Shown here: piece by piece, positions 8,082 to 17,259 of the stretch | Layout of the letters: the number at the start of each line of letters is the position of its first letter | How positions within the stretch are numbered: position 1 is the stretch's first letter | Assembly: GCA_943704525.1 (NCBI GenBank) | Contig: CALSCQ010002941.1 | Location: 1-17,500, forward strand | DNA: 17,500 nucleotides | Source of the DNA: Pigoraptor vietnamica | Lineage: Eukaryota; Opisthokonta; Filasterea | Direction: 5' to 3' | The notes under the pieces: model-generated | Told to the model about the DNA's origin: nothing | Databases searched by the model: none | Seen by the model: only the letters and a program-made list of their open reading frames with translations | Translations under genes and position numbers: made by a program

Positions 8082-10725
8082 CTAGCAATCGAATACTGAG
8101 GCTGAGCCACAAACTGCTGGACTGCAGCTGCTGTCAGTGGCCAGAACGCCTGCCTTCGATTTCAAAGCATGCAACGGCCGGTTTACCGCGCTTTGTACGC
8201 CGTCTACTGCGCTTCTCGTCACACACCAGAAGCCGCACGGCCACGCAGCCGGCCACGCGCACGCGTGTAAAACACAAACTCGAAGGTATTCCCTGATAAC
8301 TTCCGCAACGCTCTCCTCCACGCCAAAAGGAACGCCGCAGTCGCGCAACCGAGGCATGCTGACCAACGGGCCGTACGCCTGTCGTATCTTGGCAAATTCG
8401 GCATCAAGCGCCCGCTCGTCCTCGCTGTTCGGCGCAAATCCAAACCGCCGCGCGACGAGTACCCGGAGATCATGCAGCGTAGCCAATGGAGCGGGCAGGG
8501 GGACAGGCTTGGATTGCAATTGCGCTGCCGGCAGTAGACGACGAAGCTGCGCGCGCAGCAGGCCAACACTCTCCACTGTCGACGCTGCGTAGACGCCTGC
8601 TTTGCACAGCATCTCGACGACCTTTCCCGCCGTCAAGCGCGATGTCGTGCTGTGCTGCAGCAACTGCCGCAGGGCGTCTCGCACGACCGCGCTCGGGTGG
8701 TCATCGTCCCGCACATCAACGTCTCGGCGTAGCTCGTGGAACTGCCGAACTGCCTCTGCGTTTCCCAAAATGGGACTTCGGGACAGCCGCAGTGCCTCCA
8801 TCATCGTCAGCCCCAGCGAATACGCGTCCGTCCAAGGGCTCAACTGCGCGCTCTCGCCGCGCCCCCAGGGGAGAAACACCTCCGGTGCCATGTACGGCAC
8901 CGTTCCGCGAGCCCTCTCGACAGCGGCGTAGTGGAGCGGCCGCGGCAATATGGATGACAGGCCGAAGTCCGCCAACTTGAAGGTGTTGCTGGCGTCGACG
9001 AGAATGTTGTCGGGCTTGACGTCGCAGTGGACGACGCCGAGCCGCCCGCAGTACGCCAGCGCATCAGCCATATCGCAGAAGAGACGCGTGAAATGGTCCG
9101 GCGTTCCCGGCGTCGGCACGGCAAGAAACCGGTTCCCATGCCCGCTGTCCCTCAGGTCCGCGACAAAAGCGATCACATGCGCCAGGCTGCGGTTCATGCA
9201 GTAGGCCGTAATTGCCCACACGGCATTCCCCTTGAACCACACGTCGCTGCAACCGACGATGCAGCGGTGCCGCAACTGACGGTGGAGCAGGGCTTCTCTC
9301 TTCGCAGACGACACACGCTGCGGGTCACTCCCGACGGGCTGCCACTTGAGCGCGTGCTCAGCTCCGGTGGCGGCGTCTTGCACACGGAAGACGACAGCAA
9401 AACTGCCGGACCCGAGACGCTCGCGCACGTGATATGACGCGCCGTTGTTGGGCGATTGTACCGTGCTATCGACCTCAACCGCATCGGGCCGGGACTGAGG
9501 GTTGGCGGTATCCGCATCGTGCACAGGCGCTGCAATGCGGAAAGGGCCAGTACGGTTCTCTGAATTAGAGAAGAATACAGCAATGGTACATTCGTGAGTG
9601 TGTGTGTGTGTGTCGGGTATGTGTGTGTGAGTGTGTATGTGTGTGTGTGCATGTGCATGTGACACTGTGTGTGTGTGTGAGTGAGTCAGGGCTTGAATGT
9701 ACCGGTGCCGGAGCGAGCCACTGTGAGTGACTGCCGGCCGGAGAGTGTGAGCAGTGCGTCCACTGTGTATGCGACTGCGCGTTCCGGCAACTACAGTCGA
9801 TAGAAATCTCAATGCACAGTTACGAAGTGTCGTGCAGTAGAACCCTTTACAGCCTTCGCCGGCACCGGCATAAGTGGGCAGACAAACATGCAACACTGAA
9901 GTATCGGTGCTTGAAGCACGCGGCGCTCTCAACAATCTTATGACACACCGGCATACACGCGACACATACCTACGTGCGAACAATGGAGGCCATTGTAACG
10001 GGCCTCTGCGAAGCAAAGAGAGAAAGTCGTTCGTCAGTCATACATCTTGAGACTGACGGAACCATAAATTCTCCAAAACACGACAATCGAGTCGGCGGCC
10101 CCCGATTTCAAGCGAGATGGCGCAGCACGCAACACAACCGGCTGACACATTCATTTTACCGAGTTGCAAACAGCTTCTTCAGTGGGCAGCAAACAAACGG
10201 GGGCAACCGTATTTACAACTTCCGTCAGCGAAAAGCTGGCTCTGCCCCACAACTGAAGGAGAGACTCTCTCAGGCCTATTCACCTTGAACAAAGTGCAGC
10301 CAGATACGCCGCTCGTCCAACAGCGGCTTGCACTCGAGAATGTACACAGCCTCTGCGCGCCGGTCGCCGTGCCTGGTCCCGCTCACAAAAGTCACGCGGT
10401 ACGCCACCTTTCCATCGGGCGCAGAAGAGAGGAGCACCAGTCGCCTCATAAATCCGCGACCGTGTCCAGGCTTCGAAAACATCTGACGTCCAGCCCTTAC
10501 ACGCGAAAACGCCCAATGGACCAGCTCATGAAAGCGCTCCGCATCTTGGTATGCGCTGACAAATTCGTCGTCCCATGCGATGTACGTTTCTTCGTCCCCC
10601 TCGCCGGCGTCCGAATCCGGCGACTCGCTCCCATCACCCCTCCGTGCCGTGCCGAGGCGGACGTTGTCGAAAATAAGACGCCCCAATCTCAAGTCGCGCT
10701 TCGAGAAGTAATGTTCGCTTGCCAT
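8082..10725 (-). CDS. Protein kinase with unrecognised N-terminal domain, two exons
   Basis: Exons on the minus strand: 10725-10284 and 9559-8082. Donor CAAG|GTGAAT and acceptor TCTAATTCAG|AG share phase 1, giving 639 aa. The kinase domain covers about residues 190-435: GSGSF loop (G197-F201), Lys219 in ALKW, HCDVKPDNIL with catalytic D327, DFG D345, PYMAPE (E374) and DAYSLGLTMMEA. It is a complete Ser/Thr-type kinase. The HRD arginine is Cys326, so it is non-RD, and it looks most like the Wee1/Myt1 and eIF2alpha-kinase side of the family (inference). Residues 1-147 contain an acidic patch and a beta-rich segment; I do not recognise the domain. Residues 436-570 are also unassigned, and the last ~65 residues after IREYLR look unlike protein, so the true 3' end may be spliced. 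The joining of the two exons rests on phase and spacing. The frame stays open upstream to 10974, so an earlier start is possible. Confidence 0.72.
9560..10283 (-). other. Proposed 724-nt kinase intron
   Basis: The reading frame upstream of the kinase exon stays open as far as 10016, but it passes through a CA array giving His-Thr repeats and shows no protein-like character. The strong pyrimidine tract and TCAG at 9560-9575 (minus strand) mark an acceptor. A further small exon inside cannot be excluded. Confidence 0.6.
9594..9690 (-). repeat. (CA)n on the sense strand, kinase intron
   Basis: A compound TG array on the plus strand is CA in the kinase transcript. It ends about 35 nt upstream of the acceptor at 9560. 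It is interrupted by GGTA, GCATG and GAG units. Confidence 0.92.
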
Positions 10726-11009
10726 TCTCCAAAGACCTTCGTTGCTCAACTGATTCGGTGCGTCTTTTAGTGAGTACCTGGTCAAATATACGGTGTACAC
10801 GCAAATATACCACAGACACGTGATGTCCCCTGGGAGGAGGAGTAACACCCTAGGAGTAACTGTGAATTCAAAAATGTTCCGCAATCTCGCGAAGTTTCCA
10901 ATGTTTGCGCCTGGGCACTCCAAGGCGTGCCTCAAGATGTGAACGGAGCCGGCAGTGCTTTTGTCTTTTTCCACTGTGGCGTTCAGTTCCGCAATTCTAC
11001 CGCGGCAAC
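10726..11009. promoter_or_regulatory. Divergent upstream region between kinase and receptor genes
   Basis: These 284 bp separate the proposed start codons of two genes pointing away from each other, so the region probably acts as a bidirectional promoter. Visible elements are two copies of CAAATATAC (10783-10791 and 10802-10810; GTATATTTG on the minus strand, TATA-like and 58-86 nt from the kinase ATG), an E-box CACGTG (10817-10822), and two copies of AGGAGTAAC (10838-10846, 10852-10860). Function is inferred from position only. Confidence 0.4.
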
Positions 11010-14000
11010 ATGGGGCGAATCTCGGCCTGGCTCGCTGCTGCGTTGGTGTTAACTATGTCTTGCGAGCTTGCAAAGGTACGGACTCAGCCGTGCGGCGACG
11101 GCGTGCCGTCACTGGGGCACTGTCGGAGTCGGGATGAGGGCCCGTCACCCGGCCGCCGCCACCCGGGAGTCAGCATAGATACTCATTCGCGCGGCACTAA
11201 CTGGGTTCACACGGTCCTGACCGCCGGGCCTGAATGCCGCCCCTGCCGCCGATTCGCAGGCTCAACTGGGTGGTGGCACTGTCTTTGTGAGGATGAAGTC
11301 GCTGACGAACCCGAACCAAGTCTTGGACTCGGGCATCCCCTGTGACCAAGGCACTAGTACTGGCTGCGATGTATGGCCCGAGCTGTGTATGGACTACAAC
11401 ACGTACGGTATGTGTTTACAGCTGTCAGTACTGCCGTGGCGGACTGTTATGTGACACTCACTGGCCCGACGGCCGGCCGGGCGCTGAATGATGTTGGTTG
11501 CCCCGGCTGCAGCATACACAACAACGGATAACGACGGCGATGAAGTGATCGAGATACGGCGAAAATGCGGTTCATTGTATGGCGACAGTTCACTCAAAGT
11601 GACAGACGCACCTACAGTCCTCGACTTTAATTCAATTTCGGGGGCTCTGTCATTTTCGGGCTCTTATAAGGTTAGTGAAGTTTTTTAATGATCGCGACGC
11701 TGTGCAACTGCCGTCACTCGGCAGCCCGCTGTCCTCAGTTTCTGAGACAGAGCTGGCCAGTACCGCCGGGGTCGGCCGGCACTGCCGTCGGCGGCCCGGG
11801 GTAGGGATTCCGGTAGCGCCCTTTTATTCTTCGTTTTTTTTTCCTTTTCTTTTTTCTTTTTGCTTTTGTGTGCGTCAGGGTTTGCAACCAATGCCAGCCA
11901 TATGTGAGCGCCGGTAGGCCGGCGGTGCACGCAGCGTACTGTATGCGGCGAGCCAGCCGAGCTGTACCGATGTGCCGTGTACGTGGTCGGTACTACGTCA
12001 CCGCCAGGGACACGGCCCGGGCTGCAGCACCGGCCTCGGCACCTATATACTGTATACTAGAGCCGGTGTGCCTGCAAAGGCAGTGTGTCTGTGTTCATGT
12101 CGCCGTGTACATGCTCTTGCGCTTCTGGTCCATAGCTGCATGCCAGTGACCGACGCATGGCACACACGCACACAGACACATAGACGCATACACGTCCGGT
12201 CATTGACAAATGAAGCCACGTCACAACATAACACGTGCTTTCGGTTCGCAGCGGAGCAATCTTCAGTTTCAAATGCGCCTCATTGACCAGGACCTGCTCG
12301 GCTCGTTTACTGAAATGATGTCGGTAATCAAGAACATTTCTTCGCTCAGCGTGTCGGCGGTTCCGGTTTCGCAAACGTACACTTTCAGGGGCGACTCTTC
12401 GGCACAGTTTACATGGGGTATGTTGTAAGTTGCGGTATGATCTGCGTAAATAAGAAGCTCGGCGCTGGGAAAGCTGCGTTTCCCATACTGAACTGAACTT
12501 GAATCATCCCCGGGCTCTGGCGTCTGCAGACTACACTCTCACGTGCAACCCATCGTACTACGGCGACTGCACTGTCTATTGCGACACGAGAATCACGTGC
12601 AACAACCACGGGACGTGCAACACGCAAACGGGCGCGTGCAACTGCAACGCAAACTTCACGACACCGTATTGCACTGACTGCCTCAGGGGCTTCTACGGGC
12701 CGACCTGCAAGCGTAAGTTTTTACCGCCGGTGGAAGCGACTTGCCAGCGAATCAAAGGTTCAGCCGTTCAGTAACGTTACTGTGACTCCTATTGGGTTGC
12801 ATCTGCGCAGGCATAACTGGAGGATGCGTCGTTTCCGACAACTGAACTGTGAATGTGTCTTTCCTGCAGCGTGTTTGTGTTCCTCGTCGCGGGGTACATG
12901 CAATGATTTGCTTATCGGCAGCGGTTATTGTCGCTCGTGTCTCAACAACACGCTCGCTGGGCCCCTCTGCGCGCCCTGCGACTGCGGGAAGGGTGGTATA
13001 TGCTCGTCGGGGATATCGGGCACGGGAAAGTGCATCTCGTGCAATGCGACATACTACGGGGACCGCTGCGACAAGCGTGAGTTTTAACGCCAGTTCAGTG
13101 AAAATTACGTCCGGCGGTCGTATAAATTCTCCTCCTAACGACACGCAGAGCGGACGTGTGTTAACGGCAATTGGGTCGGCGGGATGAACCAGACGGTTGG
13201 CACGTGCAGCAGCTGCAACTCGGGATGGTGGGGCGTCGATTGCGACAGGCAGTGCACTTGCGTGAGAGGCACGTGCGACCGCACCACTGGCCTCTGCGTC
13301 AATGGCACTTGCGAGGCCTTCTACTACGGCCGCAACTGCTCGTCAAGTGGGTCGCACACACTGTTAACTTGCTTGCGCATGCCGATATGCATCATTCAGA
13401 TTCCGATGTCCCAGTGCTCACATTGTAATGCCAACCGCACAGAGTGTGCCCGCACGGACTGCAAGTGCAATGACAACACGGGCGGCGACGGCAGCTGGTG
13501 TGTTCCGAATAGTGCAATATTAATGTGGACGGGGGTGGATTTTCAATTCAAGCCAACGGAAATGTGAAAGCAGTCTGTATCCTAATTTCAATTGTTTACT
13601 TGCCTTTGCTCTTAGCCTCGGGGTCTGCACGGACGCTGGCTTCGACATCTCGACATCCTGCCAAAAGTGCCTTCCGAACGTGTACAAGTCATGCCCAAGT
13701 GTGTATACTGCCAGTGCGTTGGGCTGCACAAAAATTTGTGTAGAGTTGACTGTACTTTGCACGGGTCGCTCGGCTGACAACGACTGAAATGCGCTATGCC
13801 CAGACGGCCCCTGCAAGTGCCCGTGCCTCTGCATCAATGGAACCTGTGACAGCGAAGGGGCCGGGACTTGCACGTCATGCCACGAGGGATATTGGGGATC
13901 CCTCTGTGACAAAAGTGAGCTTGTACTGTACCATCTGATGTTCCCGTTGCGTCAATTCACCTTCTGCGCAAACTGTATTAATTGCTTCACTTGTCGACAG

Positions 14001-16578
14001 AGTGCTCTTGCGGGAATGCACTGGCGACTAGTTGCGAACTGGCGACGGGAAAGTGCACTGCAGACTGTCGCGACGGATACTGGGGGACGAACTGCGAGTT
14101 TGGTGCGTCACAGATAATTAATGTCCTGACCAACACTTCGTAGCCGGTTACGTAGCTTTGCGCAAGATTGACACAACTTCTTTTTTTTTTTTTTTTTTTG
14201 CGACGCAGCTTGCGCGTGTGCAAATGGAAACTGCCTGGATGGAAAAACGGGAACCGGTGCTTGCGAACTTGGGTCCTGCCGCGGCGGCCGCAGTTTCGGC
14301 CAATATTGCAACAGGAGTGAGTGTTCTTCGGTTTGCTCATGTATTTTCCTGACGGAATTCTTATCACACTGGCAGGACTGACTCACAGTTTTCCCACAAC
14401 CAGCGTGCGCGTGCGTCAACGGTCTCTGCAACCAGACGTCCACGGACGGCACGTGCGATGCAAGCCTCAACTGCAATACTGGGTGGTCGGGTCCAAATTG
14501 CAACATCGGTGAGTTGTATTAAGCGTTCGGTTCACGGTCACGCTGGCCGTTCACTCAAATGGACCCTTCATAGCATGCAGTTGTGTCCACGGTACTTGCG
14601 ACGAGGGCGTTCAAGGATCGGGCAAGGTGAGTGGGCGTGCTGGTGGTGCTTTCACCTACAAATTTGGTCTTTGGTTGCACTTGATTGATATATATTTGCA
14701 GTGTCGCACGTGCGAACCGGGTTTCTACGGCGAGCGTTGCGATCGGAACTGCTCGTGTGCGGCCAATCAGGGCGTCTGCGGTGACAAGACGGGCGTCTGC
14801 ACGACGTGCCTTCCTGGATTTGCGGGCGCGAACTGTTCAATTGAGTGCACATGCAAGAATGGCGTGGTGAGTATCTTACTAATTCTTTATTCATGCTCAG
14901 CTGTGTGCGGTTTTTTTTCATTGTGCTGACGCACTGCGTTCTGTCGGTGCCTTCAGTGCAGAGATGGAATTGCGGGCAACGGAACGTGTAGCTCTTGCGA
15001 CCAAGTCTCGTTTACTGGCGCAAACTGCGACGCATGCAAACCCGTGAGTTGCAGTCTCCACAACAAGTCCTTTGTTCCACTCATGCGTTGAGTTTCAACT
15101 TTGGTCGTTGCCCGTAGAAATACTTTGGGCGAATGTGCTGGCAGTGCGACGATTGCGAGGAAGGGCGTGTCTGCAACGACACGATTACAGGATCTGGCCG
15201 GGTATGTACTTCCATCGACTGTATTTGCCCTCTCGCTCCATTGGAATTTCGGCCTGATTGCACGCGTTTTTTGTCGCAGTGTTATACTGTGAAGGCGGCT
15301 CAGAAACCGGCCTCAACGTATTTCGGCTCAGCATCGGGAAGCTTGTCCATTGCGGGTATTGTCGCCGGCGCTGTTGTGAGCGTTGCCGTCATTGCCGCGC
15401 TCGTCCTCTTCGCCTTCTGGTACATTCGCCGGCGAGACCGTCAGAAGCACGCCGCGATGGCGCGAAGCGAACTGGAACTCATCGACACGGTTGCGCGCCG
15501 CCCCGAAGTTGTCGCGCTCGAGTTACCTGCAACTCGCATTAAGCTTCGCGACAAGCTCGGCGAAGGCGAGTTTGGGGAAGTGTACTGCGCGGAGGTTGTC
15601 CTTACTGAGGGCGCTGCGGCCGTCGTTTCCGCCGTCAAGACGTTCAAGATTCCTCTAACAGCATCGGCCGATGACATTCGATCGGCGCGGAGTGCATTCA
15701 TGGCCGAAATTGACCTCATGCGCGGCGTTCCCACGCACGCAAACGTCATCGCTCTGCTCGGCGTGTGCACGAAGGGCGAGCCGAATTGTGTCGTCCTCGA
15801 GTACGCGGCGCATGGTGACCTGCGCCACTACATCATGGCGAACGAGGCTGGGCTTTCGCTCGTGGATCTCGGGTGCTTCTGTCTGGACGTGGCGCGCGGC
15901 ATGGCCCATCTCGTCGAATGCGATATCGTGCACCGCGACCTCGCCGCGCGCAATTGCATGGTCGTCGCGGGTCCGCGTGCTCGGAGCGCCGAGGAAGCGG
16001 CGTGGAAGCTCTCGCCACATGTACATGGCAATGTCACGGTCAAGGTAGCCGATTTTGGACTGTCGCGGAACACGGGCTCGTCGCATGACTATTACAAGAG
16101 CAAGAGCAAAGGCAAGCTGCCAATCAAGTGGATGGCGCCCGAGTCGCTCAACTACAGCAAGTACACACACGCGTCGGACGTGTGGTCGTATGGAGTCACG
16201 ATGTGGGAGGTCTACTCGCGCGGATGCAAGCCGTACCCGGGCCTCGAAAACCACGCTGTTTCGGACTACCTGCGTGCTGGGAATCGCATGACAGCGCCCA
16301 CGGGATGTCCGTCCTCCGTCTTTGCCATCATGGAGTCGTGCTGGCGCGAGCAGCCGGAAACACGCCCGGCATTCGCACAGCTCGTCGTGCGAATGCGCCG
16401 CGTCCTCGCTGGCGGGAACGATGGCGCGGCTCGTCCGTCGTCCGGTGAGCGATTGGACAACGAGGATGACGACAAGAACGGCGTCGTGTCGCGGGCGTAC
16501 GCCGAAGTGTTGCCCGATGCGCCCTTTTTGAACACCATCGACAACCCCGTTTATCACGTGATCGACAATGCCGGTTGA
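11010..16578 (+). CDS. Receptor tyrosine kinase with MNNL/DSL-like head and EGF repeats, 18 exons
   Basis: Exons: 11010-11075, 11260-11407, 11513-11670, 12252-12417, 12530-12712, 12870-13076, 13149-13346, 13443-13497, 13616-13698, 13804-13914, 14001-14102, 14209-14316, 14404-14508, 14574-14626, 14702-14866, 14957-15043, 15118-15201, 15280-16578. All are GT-AG and phase-consistent, giving 3378 nt (1125 aa). Domains: signal peptide (1-22, hydrophobic SAWLAAALVLTMSC), MNNL-like domain (23-182), half-DSL (185-197), about twelve EGF/laminin-EGF-like modules (to about 700), membrane span (717-742) followed by IRRRDRQK, and a tyrosine kinase. Kinase motifs: GEGEFGEVY (G787), K813, HRDLAARN (D913), DFG (D951), YY964-965 in the activation loop, LPIKWMAPES. 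HRD to DFG is 38 residues, about 20 more than usual. The C-tail has YAEV (Y1100) and NPVY (Y1118), candidate SH2 and PTB docking sites. The ligand is unknown. Confidence 0.92.
11260..12585 (+). other. MNNL-like domain plus start of DSL domain (exons 2-5)
   Basis: Exons 2-4 and the start of exon 5 encode residues 23-197. The order matches the N-terminal MNNL (C2-like) domain of Jagged and Delta: GTVFVRMKSLTNPNQ, then a Cys and CDVWPELCMDY (Jagged has CDTYFKVCLKEY), a Gly/Ser turn after a Cys, ALSFSGSYKRSNLQFQMRLID (Jagged PFSFAWPRSYTLLVEAWD), and WDYTLTCNPSYYGDCTVYC. The last matches the DSL opening C-x3-YYG-x-x-C-x3-C, with one residue fewer before the second Cys. After the third Cys the DSL pattern is lost and an ordinary EGF repeat follows. 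This rests on remembered family patterns, not on a search. Confidence 0.72.
11671..12251 (+). other. Long receptor intron 3
   Basis: This 581-nt intron is the longest in the receptor gene; most others are 65-185 nt. It contains a T/C-rich tract (about 11825-11870) and a GC-rich patch of CGGC repeats. The flanking exons are both phase 0 and align to one MNNL domain without a gap, so a missing exon is unlikely. No embedded gene was found. Confidence 0.6.
12586..15294 (+). other. EGF/laminin-EGF-like repeat block (exons 5-18)
   Basis: Cys-rich modules follow the pattern C-x-C-x-NG-x-C ... G-x-C-x-x-C-x-x-G-(F/Y/W)-(Y/W)-G-x-x-C, for example GFYGPTC, TYYGDRC, GWWGVDC, FYYGRNC, GYWGSLC, GYWGTNC and GFYGERC. 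Exons 10, 11, 12 and 13 each encode one module and are bounded by phase-1 introns. Exons 6 and 7 carry two modules each, also phase 1-1. Exons 14-17 switch to phase-0 boundaries. This is the classic signature of exon shuffling. Confidence 0.85.
14181..14199 (+). repeat. Poly-T tract at receptor intron 11 acceptor
   Basis: About nineteen T residues in a row form the polypyrimidine tract directly before GCGACGCAG, the acceptor ending at 14208. Confidence 0.9.
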
Positions 16579-16757
16579 TGGTCCCAAACGCTTCTTCAGG
16601 CTGTTCTTCGTCTGCGCCCGCCTTTCGCGTTTGTACCGCGCGTCGCCCGTCTGCAGTCATGAAAGTTCTGTTTTTTGCACACAACGGGATTACGCTGTAT
16701 TAAGTAATCGAATCGGCCGAGGACTGACACCGGGCGTTGGCGACCCATCGGTCCGAC
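16579..16757. other. Convergent 3' spacer between receptor and TSP1-PLAT genes
   Basis: Only 179 bp separate the two stop codons. No AATAAA is visible on either strand; the T-rich patch at 16668-16678 and the AT-rich patch near 16698-16706 are the only candidate end signals. The 3' UTRs probably overlap. Confidence 0.5.
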
Positions 16758-17199
16758 TCACGCGACGCGCAAAGGGACAAAATCCGCGCCAATAAGGTCT
16801 GCTGGACATTGGAATGTTACCGCGGGGAGGCCGGGTGCGGACACGGTAACCGACACGCACAACCAAGGGTCGGTTGCACGCACTGCCTGCACAAGCAGAC
16901 CAGTGAGGGCCGTCACTTTCAAGCCTTGCCGCTGGAACTTCCACGTTGTGCCGGGGCCGAGCGACGAGGCAACAACCATCGTGTCACTCGTGTCGCTCAT
17001 CTCCCCAAGCACGACGCAGTTGACTGGTCCCGCCGTCCCCGCGGCGACCGTGCTAGCGGTCACGACAGTGAGCGTGTACGTCACCACTGCGAGTGCAAAG
17101 CCGCGACGAAGGTCAAACACGCGCGCGCACACACAGACACACACAGACACACACAGACACACGCAGACACACACAGACACACATACGCGCGCGCACACA

Positions 17200-17259
<60 letters not shown>

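Noticed and set aside
9560-10016. Kinase gene read as one continuous 644-codon frame starting at 10016
   Set aside because: The added N-terminus crosses a CA array giving His-Thr repeats, and a strong acceptor (TTCTCTAATTCAG) ends just where protein-like sequence begins.
10726-10974. Extension of the kinase gene N-terminus to an ATG at 10974
   Set aside because: The extra sequence is not protein-like, contains the repeated TATA-like elements and would consume nearly the whole divergent promoter. It is kept only as a possibility.
13347-13442. Continuous reading through receptor exons 7 and 8, or an acceptor at 13414
   Set aside because: Read-through disturbs the Cys spacing, and the acceptor at 13414 leads from phase 1 into TAA. 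The acceptor at 13442 gives Lys-Cys in phase, matching neighbouring module borders.
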